Source: Symsagittifera roscoffensis (Eukaryota > Xenacoelomorpha > Acoela > Convolutidae). Taken from it: 64,000 nt of DNA. The translations under genes were made by a program, and so were the position numbers. Location: assembly GCF_963678635.1 (NCBI RefSeq), contig NC_087063.1, forward strand, positions 27,771,649-27,835,648, given 5' to 3'. Under the pieces are notes generated by a model. That model searched no databases. It was not told the DNA's origin and was given only the letters and a program-made list of their open reading frames with translations. Shown here one piece after another: positions 38,601 to 48,066 of this stretch (its first letter is position 1; the number at the start of each line of letters is the position of its first letter).

Positions 38601-41600
38601 CTTGCAACGCTCAAACTCAAACTCGCCAAATGCCTTTGTAGACAAACAAAATCTCAGATTGAAATCAAAGAATAGATATTCTTCATCAGGACACTTTTGG
38701 ATTTAAAAAAAAAAAACGTTTTTTCAAACCGCTCAATGGGCCATAAACTTGATCATTTCACGAACCATAAAACCAGACTTAAGACGCCAGCCCGAACAAA
38801 ACTAAGCCGAAGAGCAACAAATCAACTTTCGAAGAAACCACAACTAATAAAACTATACGAAAAAAAAACATATCATGTTTCCCTGAAACAACCCAAACTT
38901 TGAAGTAAACGGATGAAATATCAGCCAAAATTAATTAGTCTGAAAAGCTTTTAGGCAAAAAATCAAAAAAGGAAAATATACGAAGTCAAGGCAAGTAGAA
39001 TTACAAACTGCATGAGTAAATGACAACATAAAAAGCAACTACAATGAAAACTCCAACCCTCAAAACAATCCAGAGATGTGGCAACTACGCCGACAAAACA
39101 TAAGCAGATAAATAATAGGTCTTAAAATTTTTTTGAAACGGAATGGTTCCCGTTTTAGAAACAACAGGTCGTGGTCAGATTCGAACCAAGGATTTTTGCC
39201 GTCCCAGGCGTATTCGTTACCCCCAGACTAGGTGCGCCAGAGACGCTTATAAATTTGAATTCATTATGAACCAAGAGACCAAGTGATTCTGTTAAACAAG
39301 TTCTTAACTTGTTTAACAGAATCACTTGGTCTATATTCCTATTTGATAACGCTTGCTAATCGCAACCGTAATCAAATAAGGCATCCTTAAATATCAGTCT
39401 GTTGCGTAAAACATTTATCGTTCCAAAAAGCAAGTCTTGAAAGCACTTAATCCAATATAAACAAAGGCAAAGCTGTGCTACGCAAAGACTAAGGAGAACA
39501 ATACAAAAAGCAGCTCTAAAAAGTTCAAGAAAAGAAGCCTCGAATCAGTGAAAAAAAGCTATGTATCGGGTTCCATTTGCGACCTAGAGAATATGAGTCT
39601 CGCGCACTAACTACTCAGCCACGGAAGGTAAACAAATGGCTAACACTGGCCACAGATAAAGCAGAGAACAGATGATGCTATGAAACTTCCAACGCTAAAG
39701 ATCGTAATTATAGCAAAAATGTTACCAAGTGAACACTTTTAATGAGCTCTTTTATTTGCGATTTAACTTTTTACTAATCGACAGTCAACGCACATTCAAT
39801 GAAAAAGCCATAAAAGTGCCACCAAATGTGGCAACAATATTTCCGACTTAGATTACAAAAAGAATAGTCGTACTATTAGACTAAGCTCACAAGTGCAAAA
39901 AGTTTGTCCTACTACAATATGCTCGCAAGTGAAAACAATGCGGCATGCTACTAGATAAAAATAAAGTAACATTTCGAATGATGCTAACATTGAAAAAGAC
40001 AAAAAAAAATCAAATACAAGGGTGTGTAAAATAACTTCCGGATGGCAGCTTGGATTGGGTAGTTGAATGGATATGGGTTTGGGTAGCTTGAATTGGGCAG
40101 AGTGAAATAACTTCCGGGTGGCAGCTTGGGGTAGTTGAATGGAATTTGTGTTTTAAATTATTCTTGGTTTGGTTCCTGTTAACTCTACTCAGAAAATAAA
40201 AAAAGACAGTAATGTTTGACATATACTGAGGAAAATCGAAAATGTATTCTAGCATGAGGGTTGCTTATTTAGTTACAAAGACGAAGCTGAGCATCACACC
40301 ACTTGCAATACATCCAGATCTACCACAATGAATGAAAACAGCTGTGTAAAAAATGCTCAGACAATAGAATGCTAAGTTAGCATCGGAACAAAACTTACAG
40401 AGCGGTAAAGCTAAAAATACCAGAGCAGAAATTCTTCGCAAAAAGAGTTTCAGCTCAGGCCAACATACAGTTGAGAAAGAGTCAATGAAAGCAATTTAAA
40501 AAAACCCTGACTTGTTTTTTTTAAAAACATCAACTTTCGAATTTCAAAGAAAAAAATAGAATGCCCTTCAGCTATTTGAATTTCTAGAACAATTTATGAT
40601 TGAACTTTTTCAATAAAATCGACCCAATTTGAGAAAACTGGATCAATAGGTAAAATTTTTTTCGCTGAGAAATCTGTATACTAAAATCCACTTTCGAAAA
40701 TAGAAGGCAATTACGTTTTTCGTGACCTTTACTATTTTGTTGGTCGATAGTGGAGTATGCCTTCCTTTTTAACTGAACTGAACTAAAAAAGAAAGCCAAA
40801 GTCAAACCGCAAAAAAAATGAATTTGAGCCTGAACAAATTTGAAGACATATCCTGAAGCAAAAAAGCGAAAAAAAAACCTCGGCCTTCATAAGAGTCTGA
40901 TTTACGTTCACGTTCGACTCTTAAAAATTTTTCAAGTCCCCCCTTCCTCTCCCACAAACACATGAACACACGCAAACAACAAACGACGCAATAACAGAGA
41001 ACTAAGCCGACCTAAAATAAGTCGAAACTTATTAAGCCGGAAAACTGTTAAATTTGTTTTAATTGACATTTTAACAATCCGAGTTTTAAACAAACAAAAA
41101 GCAAAATTCAAAACAAGCGAAGTTGTACTTCGCATACACAAGCAAAAATATGACCAATAACGCTACTGGGAAAAACTGAATGAGTATAACTTTGAGTCTA
41201 CAAAATTTAAGTGACGCACGCTAATTATGCGTCTACATAATTGCTAAGTGACGCTTAAATCACCCAAAACTAGCCACCAATATCGCAGCTACAATTGCTA
41301 ATTAATTGCCGATTCGATGCAGCAAAATTCGCACCAAATACAAAAAAGACACAAAATTGCATGTAAGTAATTGGAAAGCATAAAGCCAAAATATGTATGA
41401 ATTTGCTTATCAACAAAAATTGCAAGATACATTGAGTTGGAAAATTTTTGAAAACGAGCTTTTTATCATTGTACTGCTGTTTAAACAAATAACTTTTTAC
41501 TAATCAAATGTCAAAGCATGTATGATATTATACTGCTACCGCAGCCTACCGATTCAAAAATGCCACCGACAGTAGTACTTTTATTCGCGACTTACGTTGG

Positions 41601-43474
41601 AAAAAAGTTCGTACAAATACACTTTGCTTCGCAATTGTAAATAATACTTACACACAGGCAAAATTTCACTTCGCATACACAAGCAAAAAAATGACCGATA
41701 ACGCTACTGGGAAAAACTGAATGAGTATAACTTTGAGTCTACAAAATTTAAGTGACGCACGCTAATTATGCGTCTACATAATTGCTAAGTGACGCTTAAA
41801 TCACCCAAAACTAGCCACCAATATCGCAGCTACAATTGCTAATTAATTGCCGATTCGATGCAGCAAATTTCGCACCAAATACAAAAAAGACACAAAATTG
41901 CATGTAAGTAATTGGAAAGCATAAAGCCAAAATATGTATGAATTTGCTTATCAACAAAAATTGCAAGATACATTGAGTTGGAAAATTTTTGAAAACGAGC
42001 TTTTTATCATTGTACTGCTGTTTAAACAAATAACTTTTTACTGATCAAATGTCAAAGCATGTATGATATTATACTGCTACCGCAGCCTACCGATTCAAAA
42101 ATGCCACCGACAGTAGCACTTTTATTCGCGACTTACGTTGGAAAAAAGTTCGTACAAATACACTTTGCTTCGCAATTGTAAATAATACTTACACACAGGC
42201 AAAGTTTCACTTCGCATACACAAGCAAAAAAAAATGACCGATAACGCTACTGGGAAAAACTTAATGAGTAAAACTTTGAGTCTACAAAATTTCTTAAGTG
42301 ACGCACACCAATTATGAGTCTACATAATTGCTAGGTGACGCAAGCCAATTATGACGCATTAGAAGTTATTGATCAAAATGAACACATTTTGTCGCAACAA
42401 TATTTGCGTCGCAACAATATTTGCGACTTGGGCTGGAAAAAAATTATAGTTCATACTCTAACACAAGCTTTAATAAGGCCATATAATTAAAACTCTGTAA
42501 TGCTCAAAATATGTATGTTGCAACAGAAAAGCCCAGTAGATAATGAGACCAGGATCCAGGATGTTAGTCATGTGCACATACTTACTTCAATGAAAAAGGT
42601 CTATTACCCTATTGCATGTTTTCAAAATGCAGCAATCAGATCGCAGGAAAACTTTACACAGATGCGCTTCGCAAACACTAGCGAGAGCACAACAAAAATA
42701 GCTCTATAAACAGCAGTAAAAACGTAGAAATAAGCCTCGAATTAGTAAGCAATCGGCTAAGTTTCGGGTTCGAACCTCCAACTTAGAGATAATGATCCTC
42801 ACACGCAAACCCCTCGGCCACGGACGCTTAATACACCACAAACACTAGCCACAAATAAAGCAGAGGACAGATGCTACAATGAAAATTCCCTTAAAAGAAT
42901 ACTTTCAATGAACACTTTTATTTGCGAGTTAGCTCAGAAAAACACGCAGTTTCGTACTAATACATTATCACTCGCAAGTGTGATAATCTGTCATTAGATA
43001 TTAATTACCTTCTGTATCGATAGCCTGAAAGAAACCCATTCTTGGCTTATATTTTTCATCCAGTTCCACTTTTTTCGCTTCTTTTATTTTCTCTTTCTCT
43101 TGCTTTTCCCACTCTTTTTGCTTTACCAGGTAGAAATAGTAACCAACGAGACCTAAAAAAACAGATAGAGGCTTCCAAGAATCACAGGATATTCCGACGA
43201 CGCAAATTTTTCATTACACAATTTCATTAACCAATTTTAACTCGTATATACCAGCTAAACCAGTCACAAAACATGCCACTGAAGGTTTCCACACAGCTTT
43301 GCCTCGTTCCCACGCAGAAATCTTTCTCCTTTGAACAATAACCAAAGAAGCATTTTGCTTTTCAATTAGTCGAACAAGATTTTTCCCGCTATTTGCTCGA
43401 AGGTTGAACCGAGAAAACCTACGCGATAAAGTTAAAGATATCTCTCGACGTCTACATCGTAGAACAGCATCCAT
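29649..43474 (-). CDS. SCO1: Mitochondrial cytochrome c oxidase copper chaperone SCO1/SCO2
   Basis: Four exons identified on the minus strand: 43252-43474, 43009-43152, 33896-34101, 29649-29930 (855 nt, 284 aa as found; human SCO1 301 aa). It inserts copper into the CuA site of COX2. Features: an Arg-rich N-terminus with no acidic start, typical of a mitochondrial presequence; SW...KPSVACFVTGLAG continuing into LVGYYFYLV, the single inner-membrane span; a charged linker; the thioredoxin-like domain with the copper ligands in FGFTNCPDICPE (CxxxC) and the distal His in DYIVDHTIITYL. Junction phases are consistent. The family segment just before the domain (GKPLLGGPFSL...TG in human) is missing from these exons and is expected in a short exon within the 8.9-kb intron; I could not find it. 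A young LTR element begins 61 bp upstream of the start. Confidence 0.9.
30280..31460. repeat. Repeat-rich SCO intron, part 1
   Basis: Contains SINE-A-tail-like words (acgcagacgcaaagcggagc at 30282) and a repeat pair with 'aaaatgaatgtctgtgat' and 'aaaatgaacgactgtgat' (30657 and 30760). Near 31310-31390 there is a block resembling the SINE C head. No gene is supported. Confidence 0.4.
31540..31960. repeat. Dispersed repeat (GTCGATATAAAATAAGC family)
   Basis: The stretch starting CGACGCAATAAGAGTCCCTAAGTC and ending at the CTAGTAACCGATTGCAATAC border (about 31795) matches blocks at 37205-37300, 37600-37910 and 40980-41050. This is a non-coding dispersed repeat with a recurring terminal motif. 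Confidence 0.55.
32380..32560 (-). mobile_element. tRNA-derived SINE (family C) fragment
   Basis: Shares 'aagatgcg...acataagcagac' and the head 'ctggtcaaattcgaacagaggac' with the copies at 6060-6215 and 39075-39260. The B box is recognisable in reverse (GTTCGAATTTGACC). Confidence 0.5.
32581..33210 (-). mobile_element. tRNA-derived SINE (family A), copy 3, best preserved
   Basis: On the minus strand: A box TGGCCGAGAGGG (about 32742-32753) and B box GGTTCGAAG (about 32701-32710) with type-II tRNA (Leu/Ser-like) spacing, followed by a body ending in GTGTTTGCGAAGCGCAGC. It is very similar to 19284-19900 over about 600 bases. Confidence 0.75.
34150..36850. other. SCO intron, AT-rich stretch without recognised gene
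   Basis: Three or four diverged ~150-base repeats with words such as CTCCTGAGAGTACT and GAGCAGTCAtAnTTGGAGGcAAAATTCG (35224-35850) form a loose tandem array. The rest shows no supported gene or RNA. Confidence 0.45.
37128..37183. repeat. (CA)n microsatellite
   Basis: A run of CA dinucleotides with a few interruptions (CACACCCACACACACA ... ACACAAACACA), inside a dispersed repeat. Confidence 0.95.
37901..37921. repeat. Hairpin-bearing repeat end (copy 2)
   Basis: ACCCTTGCTTATCGCAAGGGT, identical to 4869-4889, preceded by CTAGTACCCGATTGCAAT. It is the best-preserved border of the dispersed repeat family. Confidence 0.6.
39075..39260 (-). mobile_element. tRNA-derived SINE (family C), best copy
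   Basis: On the minus strand the head reads GTCTGGGGGTAACG (A-box-like) and GGTTCGAATCTGACC (B box, about 39178-39192), with GGGACGGCAAAAATCC between them. Related copies are at 6060-6215 and 32380-32560. Confidence 0.65.
39276..39332. repeat. Perfect 57-bp palindrome
   Basis: A 27-base arm (AGACCAAGTGATTCTG... through 39302) is followed by CTT and its exact reverse complement (39306-39332). It can form a 27-bp uninterrupted hairpin. Confidence 0.95.
39460..39900 (-). mobile_element. tRNA-derived SINE (family A), copy 4
   Basis: Shares GAAGCCTCGAATnAGT, the tRNA-like head (GTGGCTGAGTAG A-box-like region in reverse near 39610) and the distal block AGAATAGTCGTACTATTA with the other copies. 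More diverged. Confidence 0.55.
41110..42340. repeat. 541-bp tandem array, 2.2 copies
   Basis: Units begin at the ACTTCGCATACACAAGCAAAAA words (about 41115, 41672 and 42209). The first two units are nearly identical at an offset of 541 bases, and the third is cut short after about 140 bases. The unit ends resemble SINE A tails. No coding potential; the 72-aa frame repeated in each unit is part of the repeat. Confidence 0.9.
42650..42990 (-). mobile_element. tRNA-derived SINE (family A), copy 5
   Basis: On the minus strand: A box TGGCCGAGGGG (about 42811-42820 region) and a perfect GGTTCGAACC B box (about 42767-42776). The downstream body matches copies 1, 3 and 4. It lies just 3' of SCO exon 2. 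Confidence 0.7.
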
Positions 43475-43534
43475 CTTTTATTTTTCACCTTCAAATTATC
43501 ATGTGAACATCAGTCCATTTAACTGAAACAGCAA

Positions 43535-45130
43535 TGTAACATTCGCCCAAATACTACACAGCGACGGAGCGCAGAAAAAGTACCTATTAACGACTGGCAG
43601 GCGTCAGTTACCTTAATCCTAATCGCTTTTCACCCTCTCGACCTTGCCAGTTGATTTTCTGGTCTGTCTAGGGCAAAGTAAAAAGTTACCATTTTTAGGC
43701 CATCAGTCAAACGACTTTTGATCAGCTTTCGTTTACATGTGAACACAACCACATAGCTGAGTCTCGGATCCTCAGACTACGTGATTGTCATTAAAAACAC
43801 GGCTCAAACAACCTATTTTAATATGTTTTTGTGTGACAGTTCTATATTAAATCCATTGGAGATGGATTGACCCTTTCCTCTTTCTAGCTACTCATATTCT
43901 AAAATATCAAGTTACACCGGTGTTAATTTAAAGTTTCACGACATCCAAGTAGCTATACAGTCAGTTTTTTTACAGTCCCTTCACATAAAACAGTCTCTGG
44001 GGGACCAAGCCTCCGCTCCCGTGATATTCCTGCGATAACGCTCTTATCTCTTCTAATTTGCGTCCCGGGAGGGTTCCGTGGAATACTCCTTCCCCACTGA
44101 AGCTTCCTTCTCCACTAGTATCCGCTGACAAGTGTCTTATCGTGCGTTGTTGCCACGATAAGAGGCTTCGTATTTTCCGTCTCTTGTACGACTAATTTTC
44201 ACAATATTTGTCGTTGTTCTGATTTTCTCAGCTTTTTTGGTCAAAATGGCCGTCTTTTTGTATTTCTCAGAAATGTCAACTTGAAAATCGAAATTTTAAA
44301 AATAAAAATTCCAGAATATTCTGACCCTCCTTTGCAATACTTTTTCGTTAATAAGGCCTTTATTCGTTCTTTTTCATGTCCCCGGAAGGTTGCGCTGTGT
44401 CATCTGGCAGAATGGCACATACTCCCCGGACAGTCCCCATCAATGTCCCCATTGATCGCACAACACCGGGTTATCGTCAAGTAGTTATCCAGTTTTCTGT
44501 AATCAATCTTACAAATCGCATAAAAAAATGAAATTTATCTACTCCACTTCAACTCACTACGTGTTCACAAATGGCATCGTACTACATCTCACTGCCTTTC
44601 AACATTTTCACAAAATTTGCACCATGAGGAGTGTCCTAGACAAAATTTCTTTTCTGACTACTTACGTCGTCTTGCCATAAAATTTCTTTTCGCTCTTTGT
44701 GATTAAAAAGTTGGGACGTGGCACGGCCACGCACCCGTTAAAATTAACTTAACGTCACTCACCAAGTATAATCAGTTATTTATGCGGTCCTTTCAATATT
44801 AAAACTAAGAAACTCTGTGGCTAGGAAAATTATTGAGTTACCCACCCTTCTCGAGCGAGTTTACTCAAACTTACCATGTCGCCACAAAGTGAAATTGTGT
44901 CTTACACAGGTTAAAAACTGCAATCGTGTTTAAATAGGTAAATATACTCACCTATGTTCTATATATACATACATAAATAGTCCTAGCTAAAATTCCTTTT
45001 TCAACAATTCAACAATTGTAACAATTTTCAAAGTTTGGTTTGACCAAACTAAATCAAAACAAAAAGTTTCACAAGTTCAATAATCAAAACTTGGTTGATT
45101 GGTTTAAGTTTTAGCACACAAAGATAATCA
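43535..45130 (-). repeat. 3' LTR of the giant element (left copy)
   Basis: Runs from TGTAAC (43535) to AATCA (45130) on the plus strand, giving the usual TG...CA ends, about 1596 bp. The inner edge is inferred from the adjoining polypurine tract; the outer edge is where identity with 63734-64000 begins. It contains no ORF of note. Confidence 0.8.
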
Positions 45131-45132
45131 AG

Positions 45133-45158
45133 TTTTTTCTCCTTCTCTTCTCTTCTTT
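45133..45158 (-). other. Polypurine tract of the giant element
   Basis: On the minus strand an A/G-rich stretch (AAGAAGAGAAGAGAAGGAGA, then AAAA) lies directly before the 3' LTR, the standard site for plus-strand priming in LTR elements. Confidence 0.75.
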
Positions 45159-45166
45159 GTTCATCT

Positions 45167-46762
45167 TCATTCCATCACTTCTCCATCTTGATCTTCGCTG
45201 TCTTCCAACACTTTCTCCAGCATGTCCATGGAGCTGCGGGCCGTGCCCCAACTCTCCTGTTCCAACAGCCTCGGTTTGCAACAAGGTAGCAAGTCAACAT
45301 TAACCTTTTGCTCCCGGTTCCTGCAAAAGCTGTTTTGAAGACATAGGCTCACGTTTCGTTCTAGGTCAGCTCTTAAGACCTCTTTCTTCTCATCCTCAGT
45401 TACACAAGGCGCTCCAGCTACTCGCTTCACCGCCGTGGTGACCGCGTTTCTGTGCGTCAAGAATGCTCTCTTATAGGCTCCTGGTCCTATATCTAGCTGG
45501 AAAGATTGATAAGCTTCCGTGTTCCTCGACATGTGACGCTTGGCGCGTTCATACATCCATGATGTCATCACTGCACGGAACCAAGGCATCAATCTTTGCC
45601 TTGACCATATTCTTTCAATGGCTTTAGGTATCCTCAGAACCTTGCAGGTGGTTCTAAAAAGATCCAATTCACGACTCATCTTCACGTTGCTCAGCTGCTC
45701 AGGAGTCGGCACGGCCGTCTCCTGCTCACTTGTGTCCGCGTTAGCCTCCAGCCATCTCACTGCCAGCATGGCACTAACCACCACGATTGACACCTGTTGA
45801 TTCTGATCAGGCAACCCCGTAGAGTACAACTCCTCCACGTCCCATACTAGCATCAGATTCCCGCGTTTGGGGTACCACAACGTCTGCGCCAAGCAGTGGC
45901 AAGGATACTCCCCATGGGTTCCCACTATGTTCGTTCGGGTCCGATACCCTGAGGCTCCCAGCAACGGTTCCACCTCCATCAGAATTCTGTGTAAGTCGTC
46001 TTTCTCTTCTATGGTGAGGAATTCAGTGGGTAACGCTCCACTCGCTTTCTGTTTCTGGAATTCACTCACATTGCCTTCGTTTAATCTCAGAAACTCTTCG
46101 CCCACTACGTCTTGCAACTCGCCTTCAGATCTCTTAGGGACTGCCCGAAAGATCTTTGCCAACAAATCATGTGACCTCTCCGACATTCTGGCCAACCTCA
46201 CGCACTTTGGCACCGAGAAAAGTTGATCAATCAACACCTGCTGTGTCCTCGCATCCATCAAATCATCATCACCTGCATCAGGTTTCGGCCTGGGTTCTGA
46301 AGGTCTTTGTCGTGAGTCTATGCCCGAGTCCGGCCGAGCCGGTACGGTCATGTCTCCTTCATGATAAAACAACTCATCATTCACCAGGAATTCTACGTAC
46401 TCCTCGCCATGTGGTGCCAGGTCCTCTATTGTTATATATGAGCCTCCTCTGCTCTCCTTTGCCACTTCCATCATCACTACTTTCACTTCTCCTGACCACT
46501 TCAGTCTTGATAAGTCATCTGTGGGAGAATACACTTCGTTCCACATTTCGGCCGAGACCTCTGGTCTCCTGGAAGGTAGTGCCTTGATCTTTTTCCTACT
46601 CCAAGCATCAGGAAATGAGAAGTCAAACGTGTGCGCGGCTGCAACATTCCAGCCGATGAAGCGCGGCTCCATCCCTTCACTCCACTTCAACATTCTCTTC
46701 TCTGCATCACGAGCTGCTCCGATGCGAGGGGCAACGATGGGAGATGTGACTCCCAACAACAT
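45167..46762 (-). CDS. Accessory ORF of giant element, 531 aa, unrecognised
   Basis: Last ORF before the polypurine tract. No family recognised. It has an acidic, Pro/Arg/Asp-rich middle (about residues 140-175), predicted helical stretches (MSERSHDLLAKIFRAVPKR; VSIVVVSAMLAVRWLE) and a Cys-containing tail (LLPCCKPRLLEQESW) with an acidic end. Codon use and GC content match the element's gag-pol rather than the host introns. It could be a structural or envelope-like cargo protein, but nothing in the sequence proves it. Confidence 0.6.
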   Translation of the reverse strand: MLLGVTSPIVAPRIGAARDAEKRMLKWSEGMEPRFIGWNVAAAHTFDFSFPDAWSRKKIKALPSRRPEVSAEMWNEVYSPTDDLSRLKWSGEVKVVMMEVAKESRGGSYITIEDLAPHGEEYVEFLVNDELFYHEGDMTVPARPDSGIDSRQRPSEPRPKPDAGDDDLMDARTQQVLIDQLFSVPKCVRLARMSERSHDLLAKIFRAVPKRSEGELQDVVGEEFLRLNEGNVSEFQKQKASGALPTEFLTIEEKDDLHRILMEVEPLLGASGYRTRTNIVGTHGEYPCHCLAQTLWYPKRGNLMLVWDVEELYSTGLPDQNQQVSIVVVSAMLAVRWLEANADTSEQETAVPTPEQLSNVKMSRELDLFRTTCKVLRIPKAIERIWSRQRLMPWFRAVMTSWMYERAKRHMSRNTEAYQSFQLDIGPGAYKRAFLTHRNAVTTAVKRVAGAPCVTEDEKKEVLRADLERNVSLCLQNSFCRNREQKVNVDLLPCCKPRLLEQESWGTARSSMDMLEKVLEDSEDQDGEVME

Positions 46763-46777
46763 CCTCCTTATTGGTGG

Positions 46778-47278
46778 TTATCGAGGGCATTGGTCCGGCA
46801 GCGGCCTGGACCCAGAAAGCCACGCTTGCTGGTTCTCCTTAGCGTGTGCATAGGCCTCTGGTAAGAGTGGCACTCCCATAGCCGCTCCCGTATCCTTCAC
46901 TACTGGTCTTAAGTTCGGGTTGAACTGGATGTGAGAAAATTCCTCACGGCCCATTCGGCACTTGAAGTGGTTGTTGAAATCCATCAACATCCAACCTGGC
47001 ACCGCTATTCTTCCGAACAGCCTATCGTCACTGGCCAGCCCTCTCAACTCCCTCTGTTCTACCCAGTTCAGCACGAAACAGTCCACGACTGAGACCAGGT
47101 TGACGTACAACACCGAATTCCTGTATGCCTTGACTTGCACGTCCAGGAACACGAAAGACATCACCGGTCCATACACCACCGTGACGAATTCCCGCAATCC
47201 GTGAATCAGAGCCAACGGATCGATCCGCATCATGACAGCAAATCTGTCAGCAAGGGCATGCCACAATATTGCTTGCAC
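46778..47278 (-). CDS. Accessory ORF of giant element, 166 aa, unrecognised
   Basis: A hydrophobic N-terminal half (FVTVVYGPVMSFVFLDVQV; VLYVNLVSVVDCFVL) is followed by a polar half (HFKCRMGREEFSHIQFNPNL). The end lies just 5' of the 531-aa ORF, so both could derive from one long reading region. No family recognised. Confidence 0.5.
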   Translation of the reverse strand: MQAILWHALADRFAVMMRIDPLALIHGLREFVTVVYGPVMSFVFLDVQVKAYRNSVLYVNLVSVVDCFVLNWVEQRELRGLASDDRLFGRIAVPGWMLMDFNNHFKCRMGREEFSHIQFNPNLRPVVKDTGAAMGVPLLPEAYAHAKENQQAWLSGSRPLPDQCPR

Positions 47279-48066
47279 TCACTCGCATCCGTCGCCACCT
47301 TGTCTTCTCCCGTGACGCTTCTGTTCTGTTGTAAGAGATATTGGAGCAGGAGAGTCCTCCAGTCTTTCATCTTCCTGAGCGAGGCGGTTTCCAACTGTGC
47401 ATTGAACTCACGACTGGGTCCCTGTAGTTGTTCAGGGTAACGTAACAGCACAAGCAAATCACCCAGTCGACCGTAGGTCATGGCAATCAGGGTCAGGAGT
47501 CCATCCAATCTCAAATCTGCCAACGCTTGGGTGAAGAGATTCGCCGGCCCCTTCACGAAATTTTCGTGACCAAATGTCACGTATAAGGCTAATACCAGGC
47601 CAATCGATAATTTCCTGATGTCTCTGACAAAACTCGCGATCAAGTTCCGGGATGCCCTAGGATAGCACGTCGACAGGAAGGATGGCGTCCATCCCACTCC
47701 CATTCCACCCAAGATAGCATCCGATCGTTCGTACTGTGCCCTCGTGGCTAGCACGTCAGCTTGGAACTTGTCGAGTGACATCGTGTTTACGTCCTGCATC
47801 AGCTTCAACATCATGCCCCCAGCTAACTCCCGGGCATCAAACAAGTTTTTCAGATACACGTGTATCTCTTTAATCACTGCCGGCGCATGCTCGAACGCGT
47901 CCTCACCCAAGGTGCACAGCCTTGGTGACAAGTACAACCATATGTTGTTGTGCGGCTTCGTGCGCAAAGCCATTGCCATGAGATCTTCTTCCGCTGATGT
48001 CATGTTCTTCCTGACTCCTGCCCTGCTCATTCTCGGCATGATCCATCTGTCTGAACCAGAGATCAT
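47230..48066 (-). CDS. Accessory ORF of giant element, 278 aa, unrecognised
   Basis: Mostly helical, with hydrophobic segments (LSIGLVLALYVTFGHENF; LDGLLTLIAMTYGRLGDLLVLL). Overlaps the flanking ORFs slightly at both ends. No family recognised. It is part of the 7.5-kb cargo region downstream of pol. Confidence 0.5.
   Translation of the reverse strand: MISGSDRWIMPRMSRAGVRKNMTSAEEDLMAMALRTKPHNNIWLYLSPRLCTLGEDAFEHAPAVIKEIHVYLKNLFDARELAGGMMLKLMQDVNTMSLDKFQADVLATRAQYERSDAILGGMGVGWTPSFLSTCYPRASRNLIASFVRDIRKLSIGLVLALYVTFGHENFVKGPANLFTQALADLRLDGLLTLIAMTYGRLGDLLVLLRYPEQLQGPSREFNAQLETASLRKMKDWRTLLLQYLLQQNRSVTGEDKVATDASECKQYCGMPLLTDLLS

Noticed and set aside
41270-42029. Identical 72-aa frames at 41270-41488 and 41811-42029
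   Set aside because: They repeat because the 541-bp unit repeats; AT-rich, no family, no splice context.
45167-47278. Envelope glycoprotein in the slot after integrase
   Set aside because: No clear signal peptide, cleavage site, fusion peptide or C-terminal anchor; the hydrophobic stretches are short and scattered.
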